Position numbers and translations under genes: made by a program. From Rostratula benghalensis (Eukaryota > Chordata > Aves > Charadriiformes > Rostratulidae), in assembly GCA_013399305.1 (NCBI GenBank), contig VXAI01000019.1, positions 4,464,491 to 4,528,490 on the forward strand: DNA of 64,000 bases. Direction: 5' to 3'. The notes beneath the pieces were generated by a model. That model saw only the letters and a list, made by a program, of their open reading frames with translations. It searched no databases and had not been told where the DNA came from. Positions 1 to 11,384 of the stretch are shown here, piece after piece. How positions within the stretch are numbered: the first letter of the stretch is position 1; each line of letters opens with the position of its first letter.

Positions 1-2641
1 GCTGCCTTGGGAGGCTCCCACAGCTCAAACCCATGGAGCCTGAGCCTACATCCATGGCCACGTTATTCTACACTCGCTTGGCTCTTAGAGTCCAAGAGTG
101 GCTACCAGGCTTGGCAGAGCGCTCGCCAGTCAAAGTTCAGCTACTCCAGCTGAACACCCAAAAACTAAAGAAGCAGTTATATTTTCAGGACTCAACTTTG
201 CCATAAGAAAAAAGAAATAGCTACCAGTAAGGTTAGCTCTTGCCAGGCTGGAATCAAAGCTAAAGGGATGCCCCTGACACAAAGGAAAGGGGAGACTCCT
301 GCACATTGAACACCCTTGCTCACACACGTGGTGACGGGTACACAGCAGGGATGAGGGAAACAGATTAAAGAGAAAAACAGAGTCTCCCAGAATGAGACTG
401 TACAAACACACTTCCATTTTGCACAAATCTTACATTTCATTATTCAGCATGAATTCCAGCTGACACAGACGTAGCAGTACGCTGTGGCATCCAGAAAGGG
501 GACACTGAAAGGTGACATAAGCGATGTGGGGGTCAGCTCTACAAGAGTTCAACACTTTTTGTATCAGCAGTGAGCAGTGATGGGCTTTCTGTGGGCTTTA
601 CTTAGTTTCAAGGACAGTAGTACAGCTTTTTTTCCCTTAAACTTTTCTTCCAAAAGTTCAGAAATATGTCAAATTCATTACTACATTAGGAAGAAAGTTT
701 CCACCTATTTCAGGGAAAAACAAGACACAAAAAAGCCTTCAGAACTAGATTTTAACCTTCTGCAATTTTGACAGGCCTCTTAAAACTTTACTGTATACAG
801 ACTGAGCCTTAAAAACTTTGGTAGATGAAAGCCTTAGCAGAGTAACTCAGATCAGAAATTTGCCTTAAATTTGTGTGAACTCTAAAGTCTATTGTATGCC
901 TCTGCTGAACAGTGTTCCACATGTCAAGCAAAAAATGTCACCTTTTTCTACAGGCGCTGTGTGAATAACTACGGGCTGTTCCATAACTGAAAGGTTTAGC
1001 CACAGTAGCTCCCCTGGCTAATTGAAGTCAGCATATTTGTACAGTCAGCAGCAATAATCAACCCTTAAATGACACACAAAGTTGCCACAGAACTCAACTA
1101 ATAACAGAAGTCAATACCTTCACACAAAACTTCAGTGCACCAGGTAGGGGAATTTCTGATTGATTTTTTTTTTTTTTAATTACATGTAAAAGTTAAGAGC
1201 CCATAAATATGCAGAACTGACTCCACCACAGAGTAAGTGGAATCAGGTCTACTTTGGCAGAATAAATAGCAGTAATATTTTTATATCTCTTCTGCAGTAA
1301 GTACCAGGCACTTGTAGCTTCAGAAAAACATCTTCTGTTCGGGGTTTTGAACAGTGGATGGTTAACTGGATAAACTCAAGTGGGAGAGAGGAGAGCGAGA
1401 CAATAATTAATTGAAGGAACCTAAACTGTATAAAAAAAAATATCCCCAAATCAATTCTTGTCACAGCAAAAGACCAATGGCAGCAAAATGGAAATAAAGG
1501 CTTAGCAAGATTGATTTTTCATAATGTACTGGGACTTAACTTCCCTGTCCTCATTTTATTACTTCATGAAACAGACTTTCCATTAAATTAACTTTCATCT
1601 GGGAAATATTAATATGTCTTTCTGTAATGTACACTTGAGCAGAAAACAGTGCCTACTTTTCCTTTTGTCTTGGATTGACACAAGCAATCTATCTTATAGC
1701 AATGCACATCTAGCTCTGCTTCAGAACACAAACAAAAAGTGTATCAGCGTTGACAAACCTTACACTTTCAGGAACTTGAGTGTGGGCCCCAAACTCTTCA
1801 GACTGACCAAAGACATTCCCCACCACCACCACCATGTGGTTTCTGTTTCTGCATTTTTCATTATGCTTGAACCACTTTTAAAAGCTTTCACTTTTAATAC
1901 AAGGACTTAGGAGAGCATAATTTTTTTGAACCTGACAGATAGAGACTACCCGAGAACCTAAAAGCAAGACCTTTTACCTTTGTTTACAAACAAATCAATT
2001 TATATTGTTCACTGCTTTTTATTATGTTTTGATATATTTTTAAGTACATCTGTCCAAGCAAAAATTTAGTCTGTAATTTTGCCATCAACATAATGTCCTG
2101 AAGATACACCAGTTTTGGTACATTTTGAGAACAATAAAAAACAAGATATATATTATATATGTATGTACACATGTAAAGTCCATGTGTATTTTAAAAGGGA
2201 GACATTGCCAGAACATTGCAGGATTTAAGAGCACCCTGTATTGCAACACAAAAACATAATACAATGAAGAGTCAAAATAAAGTCTGACTGACAATTATGC
2301 TGCATCATTCCTTCTTTTGTGGATTGTATGAAAGACAGAGGAAGCATATGAATTGTAATGCCAAAAATCCTCATTGCAGCAAGTTCTGAAAATAAATGCG
2401 TCATGGATATGACCTTTCTCATGATCCATCAGCTCAGATGAAGATGTGGTGGGGGAATAATCACACCATGGGGGTTTCTGGAGGAATCAGACAAATTGAA
2501 CACAACTGAAATAGTAAAGGCATCACATTCCTAAAATCTGTCTAAAAATCCCCCACGCGCTGATTGCATATGTATGTCGGGAGTTCAAACAGCTTTTCAA
2601 AATGAAAACAACAGATGTGACTTAACAAAATGGAATCTTAC
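1..2641 (-). other. SNX25 intron 6 (partial), non-coding
   Basis: This stretch lies downstream of exon 6 and runs off the left edge. I searched it for the next SNX25 exon (starting after the split Gly codon) and saw none. It is AT-rich with short T and A tracts and no long meaningful reading frame. The first ~150 bases are more GC-rich than the rest and may be the end of an old dispersed repeat, but I cannot name one. Confidence 0.7.
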
Positions 2642-2712
2642 CTTTCTGCCTCTTCACTTGGGGAATATTGCTGATTGTAGTTGCCTGAACTATTTCCACT
2701 ACAATCTGATAC
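2642..2712 (-). CDS. SNX25: SNX25 coding exon 6 (end of PXA domain)
   Basis: This 71-nt exon starts after an acceptor ending ACTAG and ends before the donor GTAAGA. It begins with one base completing the Arg codon of exon 5, reads YQIVVEIVQATTISNIPQ followed by VKRQK (residues 365-387), and ends with the first G of a Gly codon. The segment closely matches the helix at the end of the human PXA domain (YQIVVEII...TTIS), although the Ser-Phe before PQ in human is Asn-Ile here. The polypyrimidine tract is short (CTGTTTTTAAAACTAG). It is the last exon seen before the window edge. Confidence 0.93.
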
Positions 2713-4449
2713 CTAGTTTTAAAAACAGCAGGGGACAAGGGTGAAGAGGGAGGAGAGAAGAAAAAAAAAATCGTGGTATTAATTTTTTTTATAATGTGTT
2801 ATTCATGCAGTGCACACTTAAGAATTAATAAAAATACCCAAAACATTTCCACTTCCTCCTCACCTGAGAACAGAGTCATTGCAACCTAAGGAGCAGCGTG
2901 CATACGAGGCAGAATAGGAAAAAAGAGCTGATTTTGGAAAAAAAGGAAAAGACCCAGCTAACAATAACACTTCCCCCTTCTCTCAGCTGCTGGCACTGCC
3001 CAGCCAGTTAGGCAGCCAGTCAATAATACTCAGACTGACTTAAAACATTTAAACTCATGATCTTAACATTAAATATCAGTTCTCTGTAAGAAACCAGGGT
3101 GGCAGTTCACTTCAAAAGCAAAGAGCTGCCCGTAAGGTTCTTCTAGCTAATGCCCCCAATACATATATGAAGCATATATAACTCACTACACTAAAATAAG
3201 TAAAACACTGAGGTAAAACACTGAAAAGCTGTTTATCACCTCAAACCACACTACACATAAAGGAAGACAGAAAATGCAGTTAGTAAACTGAATTTAAAGT
3301 AAAACCAATCTTCTAACTAAGAGACAGTATGCACTCAGCAAAAAAAATGACTGCCAGTTAAAGCTTTCATAAACATCAACGTTCTGGTCATAACAAACCT
3401 TCAAATTCCTCTCAGTGCATTGACTTTGGCAGCTATTAATATCAGTAACAAAGTGAGTATTCTCATGAATTTAACTCATTCCTGCTGGAGTTCCCTAACC
3501 TCAGCTACAAAGTTAACTCCTAGATGAAAGCCAAAGCCTCCTTCACAGCTTGCTATTCCTGTGGATACTTAGTCTCTGAGTCTATGATCCCTCAAATCTA
3601 TTCTCCTTCTTCCATGTATATTTCTTTCACCAACATTATTCAATTTCCCCCATTCCTCTTGCCTTCTATAACTTTTCTAGGCTTTTGATTGTCTCTGCCT
3701 CTGCACATCACCACACCACCCTGGCTCCATCGCCAGAGCGTGACCCTTTCTCCCTCAAAGTCTGTCCCAAACATTCTCCCTGCTACACCTTCTGTGGTGT
3801 CAGTGAGTAAACATCTTAGGAAGTTTTACATGTGATGTAATTTTATTTTCAAGAAGTGAACTGTACTTGATAAACTGGGCCAATCATGGCCTCACATCCA
3901 CATCATTTCAAACTTCCCACTCTCATCTCTTCCTTGTTCTTTGTCCTATTTATCCTTTTCTCTCATTTCTCAAGTAAAAAGTGACACAGAGGCAGCAACA
4001 ATGGTCTTTCTTACGATGAATTGTGGTTTTGCTGCCATACTAATAAATAACAGAATAAATATAATGCTGATCTTGAACGCAGAATGAAAACTATCCATGA
4101 GTTTATTTCCTTATCACTGCTTACCCTCAGCTATGTTTTTAACTCATCATGTCTTTTATCCCTAGTCTCCTGACAGAGCAAGTAATTTTGTTTTCCATCT
4201 GGTGTGGAAGAATTAATCTTTTCTTCCTGATTTGTCAATTTATCCATACTAAATTAAATCTATGGGAAAATGAAGGTGAATTTCACTGCATAATGTTTTC
4301 TTCTTGAAAGAAATAAGGACAACACATTTTGTGGGGACTGGATAAAACAGGAATAAAACTCTGCTTCCCTTCAAGACAAGCAGCAACAAATGTGAACATT
4401 ACAAAGAATGAAGGACATTCTGTAGATAACCATACCGTGGTCCTTTTCC

Positions 4450-4467
4450 CACACACACACACACACA
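4450..4467. repeat. (CA)9 microsatellite
   Basis: Nine uninterrupted CA units within SNX25 intron 5. Potentially length-polymorphic. Confidence 0.95.
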
Positions 4468-5672
4468 AATAAATCCCATTTTTCAAACAGCAAAGCTATG
4501 AAAGGGGGAAAAGAGAGAGACAAAGTAGCCGCTCAGAAATGAGCAAATGACTTTCTGAAAACAAACATCAGGTCCCCAAATGTCCCTTATATAAAGGATG
4601 TTTCCAGAAAAAACAATAGAGAGACATTCTGCTAAGAGATAAAGTGACCAAGTGTTAGAGGTCCATATGAACCATGAATTCAAAAGTAGATCCAAAATTA
4701 ATGATAAGTAGTTCCTGCATCATTTAAATTAGGTCTAAAAATAAAATCCATAAAAGCAATGCAGAAAATCAATACAACATTTCTTCTTAAGGTAACATTT
4801 CTAAGGAAGGAGAGAAAGAAGATTTTTAAAAATCCTAGTACCATGACTAACCTTTCAGGGGAGCTATTTGTGAGGCAGAGAGCTGGTACACTTGCTCTCA
4901 AGGAGATCCAAGGCACACGACCACTCTTCCCCCATTTCCTGGCCAAGAGCAACAAACACCTTTTACCCACAGGTTTTCTCTGATCCACCTGGGGATTTTT
5001 CCCTACTTCTCCCAAAACAAGTACCTGGTTCTAATCACAAGAAAGCCCAGCAAGACTCTGTTAATGAGATCAGTCTGGAAGGACTCTCTCCTATAATGTC
5101 ACGTGCACACATTAAGGAGCACCCAGGAGCCCCCAGCTTTCTCGACTACGGTCGGTCAAGAGTCCAAGGAAACATTTATCAGTGCTTCATGGTCTCTCCC
5201 CCTGAGCAAAGTATTTTATGTTTATTTTAGTAAATAGATAGTCATTAATCTGCAAAGATAAAGCATGGCAGGAATTTTTAAAAATATAAATAAATTGTTT
5301 CCCAGCAACTGTAGTGCCTTGGGATAAATTTCCCTCAAAGCTAAGCCTACACAGAAAATTGTTACTACTTCTATCTCTTCTTTACCCAAATGTTACGTGC
5401 AACACTAGGAGTAACGGGAGTCGACTTAGTGTTCAGGAATGCCATGGACTGACTTAAAACAGGTACTGCAAAAAGATTTCCAAGTAGCACCAAGAAAAGG
5501 AATTTCTGATAAAAAGAGTATTATTACCCAGAATAGCAACTAACTGGGAATCCTGTGTAAGTGTAACAGGCCAAGTAATTCATTTTTTGTCGAAGAGAAC
5601 CGAAAGCATTCTCCTCACTCCCGAGACTCCAACAGACTCTAACCTTGCTTCTCAGTGATAAATGCACAACAG

Positions 5673-5696
5673 CTTCTTTCTTTCTTTCTTTCTTTT
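5673..5696. repeat. (TTTC)n microsatellite
   Basis: About five CTTT/TTTC units forming a pure pyrimidine run on the plus strand, in SNX25 intron 5. Confidence 0.92.
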
Positions 5697-7752
5697 CCAA
5701 TTCCTCCTTTAGAAGATTTTCTTGTGGTTCACTGTTGTGAATCACAAACTGAATTACCATTTAGTTTGTTCTAAAATAACACCCTTTTTTTTTTTTCTTC
5801 AAATAATCCACTTAGGGACCACCGTTTGGTTTTCTTGACATAAATCTGTGAACTTTCACTGGTAAATCATGAAAGCTTTGCAAAATATACTTCACAGCTT
5901 TGAGGTGACTACGGGGTAGCCTATCTCTCTCCTGGTGCTCCCACAGTGCTGGAGAACAGGAATCCCTCCTCCTACAGGCAACGCTCTTTAACCACCTTCC
6001 CAGAGACTGGCTCTAAACAGAGGGAGGGAGGACGCTGCTTCCAAAATCAAATACTGTTTTCTCTTCAAAAAACAAGGTAGCTTTTCTCAGACATTTTCCA
6101 CCCAAATACTGATCAGCTCAGATGGATCAACGTTTTGTAGGGTGTGGAGCAACACATTTCAAGATGATGGTAGCTGGACTCCACATGCTAGCAAGGAAAA
6201 AACCCAAGTGCAGCCAAAACCCCATTATTTCATGAAGCAAATTTGCTATCTGGTATTAAAGAACACAATTTAAAGTGACCTATCAGCTAAAAAGAGAGCA
6301 CATTGAGCATTAATGTGCCTGAACAACAACAACAGAAGAGTTGGGTTTCTATTGAAACAAGCAGATCCATTAGTGTGATTATGCTAATAAATATGATGTC
6401 AATTAGGTTTTAGACAGAGTCTAATAGAGACTAATTGCTGCTCTCAGGAAAGGCGCAGTGGCCCAGAGTAAAGAGCAAATTTTACAGCAGATGAACAATA
6501 AGTAGCCAAGCAACAAAATCATTTCACCATCACCTAAATGTATTTTCCCATCTCAGAAATGCAAGTGGTTTCAGAATGAAAGAAAAGAACAAGAGAAAAG
6601 ATGTTATTTACACAGCCCACAATACTCCATCTCAGTAAACCATCACTTGGCTGGATCAAGCCAAGTCGAATACAAGGTGTGGGTCACAGCAGATGACACA
6701 GAGTGCACCAAATGGGATCCATGTGCTTGTGTCTTCCAGATGTTGCTGCAGCCATTTAGGCAGACAGAAAGCTGACCTGTAGCAGCAATTGAAGAGAGTC
6801 AGGGAAGAGGAAAAAATAGCAGCTCTGGTTGATGGTAACAGATTAGGACAAATGTTCTGAAAATGGCTTCCACGTTTCTCCAGATCTTTGGTGTGCTCAA
6901 CAAAGTCAACTCAAGGATATCTAGGGAGAAGCCACAATAGTAGTATCTCTGCTCCTTGTCCTTTCAATTACATCAGGAATCAGAGGAGAAGCAGCTCAGC
7001 TATAAAGAGAAGGTAAAGCTGAACATCTTGTGCAGGGGGGCAAGCAGACCTGAGGTGCAAGAGGTATCTCATGTTATGATGAAAGGTGCTATTTGCATTA
7101 GATAACAGGAACATCAAGCCATCAAACTCATGATATTCAGGAGCTCAGATTTTTTTTTTTTTTTGTCTTTAAGGAATTCTTCCTAGTTCATTAATACATT
7201 TGAGAATGATACACTTGGGAATCACCTCCCTACAACAGTCCAGGACAACCTCTGATCTAGTGGTAAAGTGTGCTGGAATTAAATCCCCTCTTTGCCTGTC
7301 ACAGAATGACAGAAGCTGCTCTGAATGCCCTGTGTCTGTAGGGTCACTGCTCTTCAGTCACCAGACCACTGTGGCCAGCCATATTTCATAAAGATAACGA
7401 GGAGATAACCACACTCTGGTGGAAATTCAACATATTGTTTCATCTTCCTCCACAGAGACAAGCTGTAAAAAGGGTCTGGTTTGGCTTTCAACAGTACAGT
7501 CATCTCCAGAATATTACTAAGTGGATTTTTTTAACATTTTCTGCTACTGAACTAAAAAGTTGACTATATTAGAAATTTAATGAATGCTGTGGCTAATCAT
7601 CCCTACTGTCTCTGCCTCACCAAAATAAAAAGAAATCTAGAATTGAATTTAAAAAGAAGAAAAAAAAAATTACAATTCATTCAAACCTCAGTAATGGGCC
7701 AGCAAAAGCAGCAAGTTTAGTTTTGAATGAGCTACAGTGAAACATTAAATAC

Positions 7753-7939
7753 CTCAGCTGTTTCAGGAACTCAACATCAGAGCTGCTGTTAATGAGCTTG
7801 ATGAACTCTTCATAAGAAGGAGCATATGTGTAGTCTTTCTTCTGATGCTCATTCATCTGTTCTCTGTACTCCAGCTGGCTGAGCAGCATTCGGTTAATGT
7901 AATCTGGATCACTCAGCAGTTCCACCACTGGTTTCAGTA
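7753..7939 (-). CDS. SNX25: SNX25 coding exon 5 (PXA domain)
   Basis: A 187-nt exon between the acceptor TTCTTCTCCAG and the donor GTATTT. It begins with two bases completing a Val codon and ends with the AG of an Arg codon, in phase with exons 4 and 6. It encodes about residues 302-364 (LKPVVELLSDPDYINRMLLS... and EEFIKLINSSSDVEFLKQL), nearly identical to human SNX25 as I remember it. This is the helical core of the PXA domain, thought in this family to form part of a hydrophobic lipid-binding cavity together with the C-terminal nexin domain. Continuing the frame past the donor quickly diverges from the family, which supports the exon end. Confidence 0.96.
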
Positions 7940-8831
7940 CTGGAGAAGAAAAATATTTTAAAACAAAATCCTTATGCTGAAGAATAACTGCTGTCCTTCA
8001 AAAGGAAATCCTAGATAAAAGGCAAAAATAAATATACAAGTTGATAAAATTCCAATCTTCTGGACTACACACCACATTTGAGACTGGATGGACCTTCTTG
8101 ACAAAACTGTTTAGTCTATTACACAAATTAATATACACTGACAAAGCTGAGCTCTACTTGGAAAATTCCAAATGGTTTTGTTCTTTCTGCTGTGTGCCTT
8201 GAAGGCTATGACATTACAGCCACTATAAATGGAAATTAGAAGTAAACTGAATCACGTAGTATACTTGAGATTTCATAATTTCTGAATTTTACTTTACTAA
8301 CATAAAAAACAACTAGTGTATTTATAATCAGATTAAAGTGTAAGTGATAAATAGAAAGCAAAATAGAATCTCTCAATTAAAAAGGCACACTGATAAATCA
8401 AAGTCAAAAAAACTCCAAATTAATTAAATCTGGTATCATGATTCAGTTATAATTGCATCCTGAAGTCTATGGATTCTGTGTATGTGAATAAAATATAAAA
8501 GATCAGAATTATTGATATAATCACTAAAAATTCTGCCATGGAAGACTGCAAAAGCCTTCCTCTATGAAAAAAAAAATATGGAAGAATGGAATGGACAAAT
8601 TGTGTTTTATTCTCAAAAATAAATACAAAAGTGCTGAACAGCCTGGCATTAAGTCAGGACAGTAAAATAAGTATATGCTTGATTTTGAGAATATAAAGTG
8701 TCTTACTGGTTATCACAAAAATTAAATTTCAGAACTTAAAAGCAGAGCATCAAGACTTATACATAATTAAGTCTGTAATTACTATTATTGTACAGGTGCA
8801 AACAGTTAATTATCTCTGATCTTTGATCTAC
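7940..8831 (-). other. SNX25 intron 4, non-coding
   Basis: A short (892-nt) AT-rich intron between exons 4 and 5. Donor GTAGAT, acceptor TCTCCAG. Nothing else recognisable. Confidence 0.88.
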
Positions 8832-9004
8832 CTTTTGTTGCAAGTATTTCTGCAAGGACTATGCGCAAGCTGACAGACTGGACATCCTTTGAGGGTAGGA
8901 GACAACACACCAGAATTTGAGAACATTTTTGCAGGAATCTTACTTCTTCATCAGAGCTCCTCAAGCAGGGGTGCAGCAAAAAAGGTCTCGGTGGATCTTC
9001 CTGC
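8832..9004 (-). CDS. SNX25: SNX25 coding exon 4 (PXA domain)
   Basis: A 173-nt exon found by translating the minus strand; it has no long open frame of its own. The acceptor ends CCTTAG. The first G completes an Arg codon from exon 3, then residues 245-301 follow, including PPRPFLLHPCLRSSDEEVRF and LLPSKDVQS, and it ends with the G of a Val codon before donor GTAGAT. It matches the human segment around PRPFVLHACLRNSDDEVRF with a few substitutions. It supplies middle helices of the PXA domain. Splice phases agree with both neighbours, so I regard it as certain. Confidence 0.95.
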
Positions 9005-10185
9005 CTAAGGGGAAAAAAATAAAAAAAAGAGGGAAAAAAAGACAGAATTTACATACCACTTGTATTATGATTAGTCACCAATTGATAAAATATCCATAAT
9101 CCATTATCAAGTGTTGCAGTAAAGAAATACTTAAAAACCATATATATTTTTCAAATCCTGCTAATTTTTCATAACAGTATTAAGATACATTTCCAAATTC
9201 CTTTGTCTCGTCAATGGTTTCACCTGCCAGAATAGAAATACTGTATTTTAAAACCACATCAAATAAAGAGAGCCCAGCAAGTGGGAGGAGAAAAGTTTCT
9301 CTGAATAAAAAACCCAATTGTTGCATCATTGAATTTGCAGTGAAATCTTGACCCATTTCTCAGAACAACCTATGACAGAAGCTCAAGAAGTAAATGTATT
9401 TTTGTAGAGCAAGCTAATTACAGACCTGAACCTTTAAGCAGAGGATTTGGGAACATATCTAGTTTGAGAAACAGGTTAGATACTGAAGTTTCCTTCTTTC
9501 CTTTGCTAGTATCAAATAAATCTCCCAGTAAGTAACTGGCCTCTTCGACCTGGCTTTTCCTGGAACAGCAGTTTTCAACTTGCCACCTGCAGGCTACATC
9601 AAATTGGTCTGCACAAGATACAGTAACAGACTTGGTATTATCAGCCATCTACACTGTAAGTGGAAAACCAATTTTTAAAATAAAAAAAGAGATTAAAAAA
9701 AAATCACCTACAGACTCAGAAAGAGAGTGGAATCGTGATGATAAACAGAGAAAGATGAATTGACTCCCAAAGTGCAAAGAAACTTGGTCAGACAAGTCCC
9801 CCCAATAGTTGGGCAAGTGAGACCTGACCAGACTGCCACCAGTCTCAGTGGGGTGTGTAAAGCATGAAACTGGAAAGCTTGAAAGTGTAGGGGCTCAGTG
9901 TGAGCGTGCAAACACACCTTCAGGACCAATACACCAGTGGGCAACATGCCCACCAAAGAGGGGGTAAGATGCCCTGGACTTCAGCCTCTGCAGAGTCTGA
10001 CAGGTCTCAACCTGCATCTTCCAGGTCCCACCCCAGTCATCTCTTGGCCAAATTAAGTAACAACACTTGTTCAGATCTAAGCATCTCAGGCACACAGAGA
10101 ACACAGAGCCATTCAGAAGAGACAAGAGAACCTGCCTCAAGCCAAGTCCTCTGATCAGCACAGGATGAAGCTGGAATATGCTCAA

Positions 10186-10288
10186 GTGAGCAACCTGGTC
10201 TACTGGGAGGTGTCCCTGCCTATGGCAGTGGGGTTAGAGCTTGACGATCTTGAAAGTCCCTTCCAATCCAAACCATTCTATCATTCAT
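10186..10288 (+). mobile_element. CR1 retroposon 3' fragment, 5'-truncated
   Basis: The text runs from GTGAGCAACCTGG through GGTGTCCCTGCC, GATCTTGAAAGTCCCTTCC and AACCATTCTATCATTC. This is the standard 3' end of avian CR1 non-LTR elements in sense orientation, antisense to SNX25. Only about 100 bp remain. Confidence 0.9.
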
Positions 10289-10750
10289 ACTAATGTATCA
10301 CCACAGACAAAAGAGAAACTAGGGAACAAAGTCACAGTTTTCCTCCACCATCCTAAATGCTTAAGAATTGGGGTCCACCTTGCCTCCCCCTTTGGTGGAG
10401 TCAGATCCTTGCCTTCACCAAATCCTGGTTCAGCTTCAAGAAGGCAGCAGGAGAATACTCTCAGCCAGGACCACTCTCAGCCTGCTGGGGAAAGGTATTC
10501 ACCATCAATCCCACACTTCCTGTAAGGGTTACACGAGCTGGGTACTAATGGATGGAGGAAGACATGAAGATGGAGTCTTTCAGAGCTAACAGCCAAGGGC
10601 TGGTTGTGCCCCTGCTGCAGTGTGGAGCTCCGGGTGGGCGCTTGTGCACCACTGAACACGCACAGCAATGTGGTGCTGGATGAGCGAGCCCATGATAGCA
10701 TGGTCTGTGGTGTTCACAGACTTCCCACAAACATCTCAGCTCAGCTCTGG

Positions 10751-10787
10751 GAAAAAAAAAAAAAACCAAAAAAACCCCACAACCCAG
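10751..10787. repeat. A/C-rich low-complexity tract
   Basis: A poly-A run followed by CC/AAAAAAA/CCCC blocks. One of a series of such tracts in this window. Confidence 0.85.
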
Positions 10788-11344
10788 GGAGCAAACCTCC
10801 CCCTCCTTGACTTTGTGCCCAATAACAGCCAATTCATCTCCTCGCAGATGCCAATGGTTTTCTGGACTTCTCAAGGGAACAGCCAGTCCTCAGCACAGGT
10901 CACAGCAGCACTTGTTCTTTATAGAAAACTGGTGTTAGAAGCAGAGACAATGTGCCCTGGCAGTTCTTCCACGGCCACGTGCCTGATGTGCTTGAATCAC
11001 AGGCTTTCAATTTAACCATGCCAGGGGTCACAGCGAGACAGACGCAGTGTCACCTGTGAGGCACCACCGTAACTTCCAAAGGCAACCAGGACTGGTCTTC
11101 AGTAGAAGGCTCTGTGGGGGTTAAAAAAGGCTCAGATCTGTCACATCTGATTCCAGTGCCTCCTCCTGTCATCTATAACATCTGCTTCCTTCCCAGAGCT
11201 GGAGGTTGCTGTCCTGGAGTCAACTGATCATTACTCACAGAGCTGCTCCAAGCCCATTGCCTCTGCACATGAAAAAGTGACCAAGAACTGCACACAGTCA
11301 GACCAAAACGTTTCATTCAGACGCCACAAGTGACAGGCAGCATT

Positions 11345-11384
11345 GTGTAACAGCTGATTTGTGTGTGTAACAGCTGATTTGTGT
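11345..11384. repeat. Perfect 20-bp tandem duplication
   Basis: The unit GTGTAACAGCTGATTTGTGT occurs twice back to back without a mismatch, followed by a partial GTG. Recent slippage or duplication is likely. Confidence 0.96.

Larger units (their letters stand above)
2713..7752 (-). other. SNX25 intron 5, non-coding
   Basis: An intron of about 5 kb without recognisable genes. It contains a (CA)9 tract at 4450-4467, a (TTTC)n tract at 5673-5696, poly-T runs near 5787 and 7150, and an ATTA/TAAT-rich block at 6305-6440 that could be regulatory. No CR1 fragment was recognised. Confidence 0.75.

Noticed and set aside
9418..9648. A 76-codon minus-strand frame upstream of SNX25 exon 4 that looked protein-like
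   Set aside because: Exon 3 joins exon 4 in perfect phase without it, and its sequence does not resemble SNX25.
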